A stretch of 5,531 nucleotides of DNA from an uncultured Bacteroidales bacterium (GTDB lineage Bacteria > Bacteroidota > Bacteroidia > Bacteroidales > Bacteroidaceae), in NCBI GenBank assembly GCA_945788445.1, contig CALZMA010000072.1, positions 1-5,531 of the forward strand. The letters run 5' to 3'. The notes under the pieces were generated by a model. That model was not told the origin of the DNA and did no database searches. It saw only the letters and a program-made list of their open reading frames with translations. This document shows positions 1 through 5,082 of this stretch, one piece after another (the first letter of the stretch is position 1; the number at the start of each line of letters is the position of its first letter). Both the position numbers and the translations under genes were made by a program.

Positions 1-86
1 TCACTTGCCCTGGGCTGGGAGCTCGTTGCCCCTGCGGGGCGCGCGTTGAACGCATCTTGCCCAACTGGCGGAAGGGCGCCTGCCCT
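1..86 (+). repeat. Dispersed GC-rich repeat module, copy A (cut by window start)
   Basis: This is the first of three copies of one module. It reads CTTGCCCTGGGCTGGGAGCT, then a small hairpin GCCCC-TGC-GGGGC, then the 11-bp palindrome GCGTTGAACGC at 43-53, then a tail (54-86) that recurs at 579-611. The part matching the start of copies B and C (AACCCAGGGTGTCG...) lies before the window. No gene is supported: the frames open here encode only the repeat (LGWELVAPAGRALNA-like on the plus strand). The module resembles short palindromic intergenic repeats of the REP/BIME kind; that classification is inference. Confidence 0.75.
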
Positions 87-148
87 GAAAATTCAAAGCC
101 TGGGTTTGTTTTTGGGAGGGGTGGGGGATTTTTCCCAATTGGCGACAA

Positions 149-225
149 GCGTTCAACGCGCGCCCCGCAGGGGCAACAAGCTCCCAGCCCAGGGCAAGCG
201 AGCGCAGCGAGCGACACCCTGGGTT
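149..225 (-). repeat. Dispersed GC-rich repeat module, copy B (inverted)
   Basis: This is an inverted copy of the module, read on the minus strand. From 225 down to 149 it gives AACCCAGGGTGTCG, a CGCTCGCTGCGCTCGC-like stretch, TTGCCCTGGGCTGGGAGC, the GCCCCTGCGGGGC hairpin and finally GCGTTGAACGC. Over the shared part it differs from copy A at a single base (178). Within the module, CCCAGGG and CCCTGGG are complementary and could form a stem-loop about 36 nt long. It is the left arm of the 149-410 palindrome. Confidence 0.8.
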
Positions 226-333
226 TTGTCGAGGCGCAAACGATACGCCCCCGGAGGGGGCAAAAGCCATGGCAGGAACGCTTCTGTCGTTGCTTTTGCC
301 CCCTTCGGGGGCGCATCGGAAATCCGTCCGCGT

Positions 334-410
334 AACCCAGGGTGTCGTTCGCTTCGCTCACTTGCCCTGGGCTGGGAGCTCGTTGCCCCTTCGGGGCGCG
401 CGTTGAACGC
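334..410 (+). repeat. Dispersed GC-rich repeat module, copy C
   Basis: This is a direct-orientation copy, the most complete one on the plus strand. It has AACCCAGGGTGTCG, TTCGCTTCGCTCA, CTTGCCCTGGGCTGGGAGCT, the hairpin GCCCC-TTC-GGGGC at 385-397 and GCGTTGAACGC at 400-410. It differs from copies A and B mainly in the CGCTCGCTGCGCTCG segment and in the hairpin loop (TTC instead of TGC). Its 3' end is also the first unit of the 42-bp tandem array, so the array seems to have grown from this copy. Confidence 0.8.
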
Positions 411-578
411 ATGGCACCCTGCTATTTTTCCTTCGGGGCGCGCGTTGAACGCATGATACCCTGCCATATTCCCTTCGGGGCGTGCGTTGAACGCCTGGCA
501 CCCTGCTATTTTCCCTTCGGGGCGTGCGTTGAACGCCTGACACCCTGCTATGAACGCTTCGGGGCGTGCGTTGAACGC
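390..578 (+). repeat. Tandem repeat array, 42-bp period, about 4.5 copies
   Basis: TTCGGGGCG starts at 390, 432, 474, 516 and 558, and GCGTTGAACGC starts at 400, 442, 484, 526 and 568; every interval is exactly 42 bp. Each unit is a conserved half (TTCGGGGCGYGCGTTGAACGC) plus a similar but more variable half of the type ATGGCACCCTGCTATTTTCC. Copies 1-2 have GGGGCGCGCG and copies 3-5 GGGGCGTGCG, which orders the duplications. Because 42 is divisible by three, several frames stay open and spell 14-residue repeats (FGARVERMAPCYFS-like on plus, AFNARPEGKIAGCQ-like on minus). These are by-products and have no credible start context or protein family. Confidence 0.9.
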
Positions 579-611
579 ATCTTGCGCAACCGGTGGAAGG
601 GTGCCTGCCCA
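568..611 (+). repeat. Second copy of the module tail (matches 43-86)
   Basis: GCGTTGAACGCATCTTGC, then CAAC, GG, GGAAGGG and GCCTGCCC match 43-86 with four mismatches in about 43 bp. The array therefore ends in the same tail that follows copy A. One reading is that 87-567 was inserted into, or amplified within, a single ancestral element; the alternative is two independent full-length elements side by side. Confidence 0.75.
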
Positions 612-625
612 AAAACCGTTTGGGC
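607..625 (-). terminator. Candidate hairpin terminator after the nucleoside kinase
   Basis: GCCCAAA (607-613) and TTTGGGC (619-625) form a 7-bp stem with a 5-nt loop, starting 13 bp past the kinase stop codon on the minus strand. There is no clear T-tract after the stem in that direction, so intrinsic termination is uncertain. Part of the sequence belongs to the repeat block. Confidence 0.35.
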
Positions 626-637
626 TGGGCGGCGGAT

Positions 638-2299
638 TTAATAATTGAACGTGCTGCCGCCGAGGAACTCGCGGAGGAGCGAGGTGGGGGGCAGGCCATG
701 GATGGAAATGGGGCGGACGTAGGAGAGAAACTTGCGGAGGCGGTAGGCTTCCGAGTATTCGGGTGCATTCTCCGGCACCTGTTCCAGCAGCGGCAGGGCC
801 TGTTCGCGCAGCGCGGCGAGTTCGAAGAGCAGGGCCGTGTTCATCATCTCGTCGGCCTGTTCCTGGAAGGGGAAAATCCAGCGCTCCTCGCCGCGGCGCA
901 CCGACGGCCACTGCCGGATGGTCTCCTGTGCCGAGCGGGCGCGGTACTTGAAATCCCGTACAATGCGCCGCAGCAAGCGGTTGTCCGTCGTGGGAATGTA
1001 GTTGTGGTCGTCGAGGAGGATGGTGGTGAGTGCGGAAGCGTAGATGCGGAACTTGCTGTTCTCCGCCACGCCCTCGGTGAGTTTCGGGTTGAGCGCGTGG
1101 ATGCCTTCGAGGATGAGCACGTCGTCCGGTTTCAGCTGCAACTTCTGTCCGCTCATTTCGCTCACCCCCTTCTCGAAGTTGTAGCGCGGTGTCTCCACCT
1201 CCTCGCCTCGGAGCAGGGCGTTGATTTGCGCCGTGAGCAGCTGCGTGTCCATCGCGTCGATGTGCTCGAAGTCATATTCCCCCTGTTCGTCGAGGGGCGT
1301 CTTCACGCGGTCCACGAAGTAGTCGTCGGTCGAGAGCGGCACGGGGCGCAGGCCGCAGGCCAGGAGCTGCACGCTCAGCCGTTTTGAGAACGTCGTCTTG
1401 CCGCTCGACGAGGGGCCCGCAATCAGGATGACCCGCAGCTCGCGGTGCGCCGCGATGTGGTCCGCCATGCGGGCAATCTTCTTCTCCTGCAGCGCCTCGC
1501 TTACATTGATGAGCTGGTTGGCGTAGCCGCGGCGGCACGCCTCGTTGAGTTCGCCCACGGTGGTCACCCCGAGGATTTCGTTCCAGCGGTGCTGCTCCTT
1601 GAACACGCCGAACATCTTCGGCTGTTCCACCATGGGGCGCAGCGCGTCGGGGTGCTTCGGGTCCGGGAGGCGGAGCAGGAGTCCGTCGCCGAAGGGGACG
1701 AGGTCGAAGAGGTAGAGCTGCGAGGTGCGGATGAGGAGCGAGCCGTAGAAATAGTCCGCCGTGTCGCCGAGCGTGTAGTAGGTGGTGTAGAGCGCGCCGA
1801 GGCCCTCCAGGAGCTGCGCCTTGCTCTCCAGCCCGTCCGCGCGGAAGCGTGCGACGGCCTCGTCGGTGGGGCAGGTGATGCGGTGGAAGGGCAGGTCCTC
1901 GCGGACCATCTCGTCCATGCGCGCCTTCAGCTTCGGGGCCACTCCGGCCGCGTTGTCCAGTCCCGCGAGGCGGCAGTAGTAGCCGTTGGACACGGGCGTG
2001 TCGATGCGCAGGCGCACGTTCGGGCCCAGCACGTCGCGCACGGCCTTGTAGAGCACGAAGAAGAGCGAGCGCGTGTAGGTGCGCAGGCCGGAGGACGAGG
2101 TGATGTCGAGAAACTCCACGTCCTTGTCGTTGAAAAACATGAAGTGGAGGCCCTCCACCTTGTTGTTTACCTTCGCCGAGGTGGCGCCGTGGGGGAAATG
2201 GAGGTCGAGCATCTCGTAGACCTCCTCGAGGGTGAAACCGATGGGCACGCGGTGGGAGCGGCCCGTGTTCTTGCAGCGTATGGTGATGTTCTTGCTCAT
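638..2299 (-). CDS. Nucleoside (uridine-like) kinase with TGS and ThrRS-like N-terminal domains
   Basis: This 553-residue protein probably phosphorylates a pyrimidine nucleoside with NTP in the cytoplasm (salvage to the monophosphate). Residues 1-65 look like a ubiquitin-like TGS domain (MSKNITIRCKNTGRSHRVP). Residues about 70-240 match the position of the threonyl/alanyl-tRNA synthetase second additional domain; I do not see its HxxxH/CxxxH metal motif. The kinase domain covers about 285-500: P-loop GPSSSGKT at 295-302, substrate/base-site DDYFVD at 325-330, PRYNFEKG at 371-378, Walker-B-like VLILEGIHALNP at 394-405 and an arginine-rich lid near 441-455. The frame stays open back to an ATG at 2494, but I choose 2299: the domain begins there, and the -7 element at 2327-2334 lies inside the longer frame. 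Plain uridine kinases (udk) are about 210 residues; this long form is common in Bacteroidota. True substrate is unproven. Confidence 0.92.
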   Translation of the reverse strand: MSKNITIRCKNTGRSHRVPIGFTLEEVYEMLDLHFPHGATSAKVNNKVEGLHFMFFNDKDVEFLDITSSSGLRTYTRSLFFVLYKAVRDVLGPNVRLRIDTPVSNGYYCRLAGLDNAAGVAPKLKARMDEMVREDLPFHRITCPTDEAVARFRADGLESKAQLLEGLGALYTTYYTLGDTADYFYGSLLIRTSQLYLFDLVPFGDGLLLRLPDPKHPDALRPMVEQPKMFGVFKEQHRWNEILGVTTVGELNEACRRGYANQLINVSEALQEKKIARMADHIAAHRELRVILIAGPSSSGKTTFSKRLSVQLLACGLRPVPLSTDDYFVDRVKTPLDEQGEYDFEHIDAMDTQLLTAQINALLRGEEVETPRYNFEKGVSEMSGQKLQLKPDDVLILEGIHALNPKLTEGVAENSKFRIYASALTTILLDDHNYIPTTDNRLLRRIVRDFKYRARSAQETIRQWPSVRRGEERWIFPFQEQADEMMNTALLFELAALREQALPLLEQVPENAPEYSEAYRLRKFLSYVRPISIHGLPPTSLLREFLGGSTFNY

Positions 2300-2326
2300 G
2301 AAAATCAGGATTTCGGGGTTTGGAGG

Positions 2327-2334
2327 CAAATGTA
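2327..2334 (-). promoter_or_regulatory. Bacteroidota -7 promoter element for the nucleoside kinase
   Basis: The minus strand reads TACATTTG, an exact match to TAnnTTTG. It sits 28 bp upstream of the ATG at 2299, giving a transcription start near 2322 and a leader of about 20-25 nt. No good -33 TTTG occurs at the usual spacing, so the promoter may be weak or need an activator. It supports the short start for the kinase. Confidence 0.6.
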
Positions 2335-2446
2335 GTGATTTCGGGGAAACGCCCCCGCCCGACAAGGTTAATAAAGCGTTAAACGGGCGGCGGAGCGGCA
2401 TTTTCAGTCCCTTTTTGAAAAAAATCGGCAAAAAGCATCGCGAATA

Positions 2447-2478
2447 GTTGTTCAGCCTCAGGAAAGTTCGTACTTTTG
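2447..2478 (+). promoter_or_regulatory. Promoter for rpsO
   Basis: TACTTTTG at 2471-2478 matches the Bacteroidota -7 consensus TAnnTTTG. A GTTG at 2447-2450, with 20 bp before the TA, can serve as the -33 element (consensus TTTG). AT-rich sequence with TTTTTGAAAAA lies just upstream (2412-2422) and could act as an UP-like element. Expected transcription start is around 2483-2486, giving a leader of about 45-50 nt. Confidence 0.65.
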
Positions 2479-2484
2479 CACCCG

Positions 2485-2531
2485 CTGCGCCCACAAGGGA
2501 GTGGCCAAACTAATCAATCCATTCAATTACA
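2485..2531 (+). promoter_or_regulatory. rpsO mRNA leader with small hairpin, candidate S15 autoregulatory site
   Basis: The leader contains CCAC-AAGGGA-GTGG (2491-2504), a 4-bp stem with a purine-rich loop, followed by an unstructured A/T-rich stretch up to the start codon (CATTCAATTACA-ATG). In several bacterial groups S15 represses its own mRNA by binding a leader structure that resembles its 16S site. This leader is short and the structure weak, so the role is inference. The A/T-rich run before the ATG, with no Shine-Dalgarno at proper spacing, is typical of Bacteroidota start regions. Confidence 0.3.
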
Positions 2532-2801
2532 ATGTACTTAAATCCTGAAATCAAAAAAGAGATCTTTGGCAAGTACGGACAGTCTAATTCGGACACTGGC
2601 TCGGTTGAAAGCCAGGTGGCCTTGTTTTCTTACCGTATTGCCCACTTGACGGAGCACATGAAGGCAAACCGTAAAGATCATACGACTGAGCGTTCGCTCG
2701 TGAAGCTCGTAGGTAAGCGCCGCGCGCTGCTTAACTACCTGAAGCGCAACGACATCGAGCGCTATCGTAACCTCGTGAAGGCCCTCGGCCTGCGTAAGTA
2801 A
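2532..2801 (+). CDS. rpsO: 30S ribosomal protein S15
   Basis: At 89 residues this has the usual S15 length. S15 is a primary binder of the central domain of 16S rRNA, nucleating platform assembly with S6, S18 and S11. The hallmarks are present: DTGSVESQ at 21-28, LTEHMKANRKDH at 39-50, and LVGKRRALLNYLKRNDIERY at 59-78, forming the expected helical bundle. The commonly seen DHHSRRGL segment is DHTTERSL here (49-56), a variant I associate with Bacteroidota. The start is fixed by the MYLNPE N-terminus and the promoter 54 bp upstream. It is a single-gene unit, divergent from the kinase and convergent with the methyltransferase, ended by the hairpin at 2848-2884. Confidence 0.98.
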   Translation: MYLNPEIKKEIFGKYGQSNSDTGSVESQVALFSYRIAHLTEHMKANRKDHTTERSLVKLVGKRRALLNYLKRNDIERYRNLVKALGLRK

Positions 2802-2847
2802 TCCTTGCGCCGCCGGAAGCATTCACGCTTGCTTTCAAAGAAAAACG

Positions 2848-2884
2848 AAACCCTGCCGCAGCCCTCGGGCTCCGGCAGGGTTTT
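2848..2884. terminator. Bidirectional rho-independent terminator between rpsO and the methyltransferase
   Basis: AAACCCTGCCG (2848-2858) pairs with CGGCAGGGTTT (2873-2883), and an inner AGCCC-TC-GGGCT stem (2860-2871) extends the hairpin. On the plus strand it is followed by TTTTGTTGTTG, and on the minus strand by TTTCGTTTTTCTTT. It can therefore end rpsO transcription from the left, 46 bp after its stop, and the aroQ-pyk-methyltransferase transcript from the right, 35 bp after its stop. Confidence 0.93.
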
Positions 2885-2918
2885 GTTGTTGTATGCCTGT
2901 GTCTTGTACCGCCTCGCC

Positions 2919-3542
2919 TCACTTCACCCGCACCAGGGTCAGTCCGTCGCGCTCCGCGAGGATCACCTGTTCCACGCGCGGGTCTGCCGCCACGTGGTCG
3001 TTGAAGCGGCGGATGGCCACGGTCTGCGCGTCGCGGTCGTAGGCGGGGTCCACGACGTGTCCGTCCCAGAGCGTGTTGTCGGCCAGGAGGAGCGAGCCCG
3101 GGTGCATGAAGGGGAGGAGGAGGTCGTAGTATTCGACATACTCCCGCTTGTTCGCGTCGATGTAGGCCACGTCGATGGAGAGCCCCATCGGGGGGAGGAG
3201 TTCGAACACGTTGCCCACGTACATTTCCACCTTGGCCGCGTAGGGCGCGCCCTCGAGCCAGGGCCGCGTGAAGGCCTCCTGCTCGTCGTTCACCTCAAAG
3301 GTGTGGACCGTGGCCCCCGCCTCCATGCCCGAGGCCATGGCCAGCGCCGAATAGCCCGAGTAGGTGCCGATTTCCACCACGGTCCGCGGGCGTGCCAGCT
3401 GCATGAGCATACGCAGGAGCTGTCCCTGCACGGGGCCCGAGGCCATGCGCGGCCGCAGGAGGTGGAGGTTCGTGGCCCGGAAGAGGCGGTGGAGATAGGG
3501 GTCGGGCGGAGTGGAGTGGCGGGCTATGTAGTCGTTGAGCAT
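2919..3542 (-). CDS. Class I SAM-dependent O-methyltransferase (caffeoyl-CoA/catechol OMT-like family)
   Basis: This 207-residue cytosolic enzyme transfers a methyl group from S-adenosylmethionine to an unknown hydroxyl substrate, probably with a divalent metal. Motif I, VEIGTYSGYSALAMA, lies at 56-70. The acidic ribose-binding strand HTFEVNDE is at 80-87. YIDANKREYVEYYD at 127-140 supplies the metal-ligand Asp129, and LLLADNTLWDGHV at 151-163 supplies the second pair Asp155-Asn156. These are the signatures of the Methyltransf_3 family, and length is normal. It starts 15 bp after the pyk stop codon, so the two are very likely cotranscribed and it is the last gene of the unit. The substrate cannot be deduced from sequence; linkage to pyk appears, from memory, to be conserved in other Bacteroidales. 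Confidence 0.93.
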   Translation of the reverse strand: MLNDYIARHSTPPDPYLHRLFRATNLHLLRPRMASGPVQGQLLRMLMQLARPRTVVEIGTYSGYSALAMASGMEAGATVHTFEVNDEQEAFTRPWLEGAPYAAKVEMYVGNVFELLPPMGLSIDVAYIDANKREYVEYYDLLLPFMHPGSLLLADNTLWDGHVVDPAYDRDAQTVAIRRFNDHVAADPRVEQVILAERDGLTLVRVK

Positions 3543-3557
3543 GGGGCGGGGCAGGGG

Positions 3558-4997
3558 TTAGTTGGGGTAGGTTTCTTCGCCCTCCGTCTCGAAGAGGTTC
3601 TTCACGATGTTCATTTCCATAAACGAGGTGCGCTGCTCCTTGCGCTGCGAGCCGAGGTAGCAGATGCGGTCCTCGGGCCGGAGCATGTTGTCCGAGAGGA
3701 GTTTGCGCAGGGCGGCGAGCAGGAACTCGTGGCCGTAGCTCTTCATGGGCATATAGATGGCGTAGACACCGTAGGAGAGGGCCAGGTGGCGCACCGTCTT
3801 CGCCTTGTAGCAGATGGCCAGGATGTTGCACTTGCCCCGGAACGACGACACGTAGCGGGCCGTGCGTCCCGTGTAGGAGTCCATGATGATGGCGCGCAGC
3901 TTCATGGTCTTGGTGGCCATCACCGCCTCCTTGGAGAAGAACTCCGTGACGTCGGGGTTCGGGGAGAGGGGGATGTCGAGGTCGCCGAACTCGCGGAACG
4001 ACTCCTCCTCGGCCTGCTGCGCGATGGTCGCCATCACGTTGACCGCCTCCACGGGATAGTCGCCGTAGGCCGTTTCGCCCGAGAGCATCAGCGCGTCGGC
4101 GCGGGAGTAGACCGCGTTGGCGATGTCCGTGACCTCCGTGCGGGTGGGCCGCGGGTTGTGGATCATGCTCTGGAGCATCTGCGTGGCCACGATGACGGGC
4201 TTGTGTGCGCGGATGGCCTTGTCCACGAGTCGGCGCTGGATGCCCGGGATGCGCTCCTGGGGCACTTCGATGCCCAGGTCGCCGCGGGCCACCATGATGC
4301 CGTCGGCCGCTTCGAGGATTTCGTCGATGTGGTCCACGCCCTCCTGGTTCTCGATTTTCGCAATGATGCGGATGTCGCTGTGGGCCGCGTCGAGGATGGC
4401 GCGGAGCTCCTCCACGTCCTCCTTGGAGCGGACAAAGCTGTGGGCAATGAAGGCCACGTCGTAGTCGATGGCGAAGGCGATGTTCTCCTTGTCGCGTTCG
4501 GTGAGTGCGGGCAGGTTGATGCGCACGCCGGGCACGTTCACGCTCTTGCGCGAGCCGAGGGTGGCATCGTTCTCCACGCGGCAGGTGAGCGCAGCCCCGT
4601 CGGCGTGTTCCACGATGAGGCCCAGGGCGCCGTCGTCGATGAGGATTTGCGCCCCCACGCCCACGTCTTTCGTGAAGTCCTTGTAGGTCACGGCGATGGT
4701 CTGCGCCGTTGTTTTCAGTTCGGCGTTGCCCACGATGGAAACGATGTCGCCGCGCTTCAGTTCTATGGGCTGGTCGGTGGCCGTCGTGCGCACTTCGGGC
4801 CCTTTGGTGTCCACGAGGATGGCAATGTGGCTCGACACTTCGCGCACGTTGTCGATCACTTTCTTCATGCCCTTGGCATCCTGGTGGGCCGTGTTGAGGC
4901 GCACCACGTTCATGCCTGCGTCGTAGAGTTGCTGGATGAGTCCGACGTCGCAGCGGAGGTCGGAGATGGTAGCCACGATTTTGGTTTTCTTGTACAT
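3558..4997 (-). CDS. pyk: Pyruvate kinase
   Basis: This 479-residue enzyme converts phosphoenolpyruvate and ADP to pyruvate and ATP, the last step of glycolysis. The A domain starts with KTKIVATISDLRCD (4-17). NVVRLNTAH (30-38) carries Arg33 and Asn35, and DTKGPEVRT is at 63-71. The B domain covers about 72-160. The catalytic core IIAKIENQEG (211-220) has Lys214 and the metal ligand Glu216, followed by MVARGDLGIEVP (235-246) with Asp240, VATQMLQSM (270-278) and ADALMLSGETAYGDYP (300-315). The C-terminal allosteric domain runs from about 355 to 475. Ala37 stands where the K+-ligand Ser of the usual NFSH motif sits, and Glu68 occupies the position linked to K+ dependence. The gene lies 85 bp downstream of aroQ and 15 bp upstream of the methyltransferase; no good separate promoter is visible. 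Confidence 0.97.
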   Translation of the reverse strand: MYKKTKIVATISDLRCDVGLIQQLYDAGMNVVRLNTAHQDAKGMKKVIDNVREVSSHIAILVDTKGPEVRTTATDQPIELKRGDIVSIVGNAELKTTAQTIAVTYKDFTKDVGVGAQILIDDGALGLIVEHADGAALTCRVENDATLGSRKSVNVPGVRINLPALTERDKENIAFAIDYDVAFIAHSFVRSKEDVEELRAILDAAHSDIRIIAKIENQEGVDHIDEILEAADGIMVARGDLGIEVPQERIPGIQRRLVDKAIRAHKPVIVATQMLQSMIHNPRPTRTEVTDIANAVYSRADALMLSGETAYGDYPVEAVNVMATIAQQAEEESFREFGDLDIPLSPNPDVTEFFSKEAVMATKTMKLRAIIMDSYTGRTARYVSSFRGKCNILAICYKAKTVRHLALSYGVYAIYMPMKSYGHEFLLAALRKLLSDNMLRPEDRICYLGSQRKEQRTSFMEMNIVKNLFETEGEETYPN

Positions 4998-5082
4998 AGT
5001 TCAGTCAGTCAGATGGTGAGAGTTCAGGAAAAAGGTAGGGATGGTCCGGTCGGTCCGGGGGGCGCGCCGCGGCGGGAAGGGC

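Larger units (their letters stand above)
149..410. repeat. 262-bp imperfect palindrome (giant inverted repeat)
   Basis: Base n pairs with base 559-n throughout, so the centre is between 279 and 280 and the two 131-bp arms align with no gap. By hand I count about 23 mismatches, roughly four fifths identity. The outer arms are modules B and C. The inner arms (241-279 and 280-318) are a second inverted pair carrying GCCCCCGGAGGGGGCAAAAGC and its partner GCTTTTGCCCCCTTCGGGGG. Most mismatches cluster at 226-240/319-333 and near the centre. There is essentially no loop, so cruciform extrusion or a very long RNA hairpin is possible. No protein is supported here. Confidence 0.85.

Noticed and set aside
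149..410. Integron attC site: the palindrome is bounded by GTTCAAC and GTTGAAC, which fit RYYYAAC and GTTRRRY
   Set aside because: GTTGAAC recurs in every 42-bp unit in one orientation, leaving no room for cassettes; the palindrome is much longer than usual attC sites; no integrase is visible. The match is to a very degenerate consensus.
390..578. CRISPR-like array (21-bp conserved half alternating with 21-bp 'spacers')
   Set aside because: The variable halves are clearly related to each other (ATGGCACCCTGCTATTTT type), the conserved half is not constant, and no cas gene is present. It is a degenerate 42-bp tandem repeat.
153..911. Minus-strand 252-codon frame and plus-strand frames at 46-456 and 342-641 across the repeat block
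   Set aside because: They are open because the array period is a multiple of three and the sequence is GC-rich. They encode only repeat-derived low-complexity peptides, and the minus frame runs into the kinase in another frame.
593..2335. Plus-strand frames 593-1387 and 1445-2335 opposite the kinase
   Set aside because: They are also in register with the kinase codons and low in complexity, for the same reason: the kinase uses few TTA, CTA and TCA codons.
5030..5037. Possible separate promoter for pyk: minus-strand TACCTTTT
   Set aside because: It differs from TAnnTTTG at the final G and has no TTTG-like -33 element in the GC-rich sequence upstream. Not strong enough to call.
5043..5058. 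GGTCCGG repeated twice plus GGCGCGCC and CCGCGG palindromes between aroQ and pyk
   Set aside because: Short GC-rich repeats like these are expected by chance in such sequence, and there is no T-tract that would make a terminator after aroQ.
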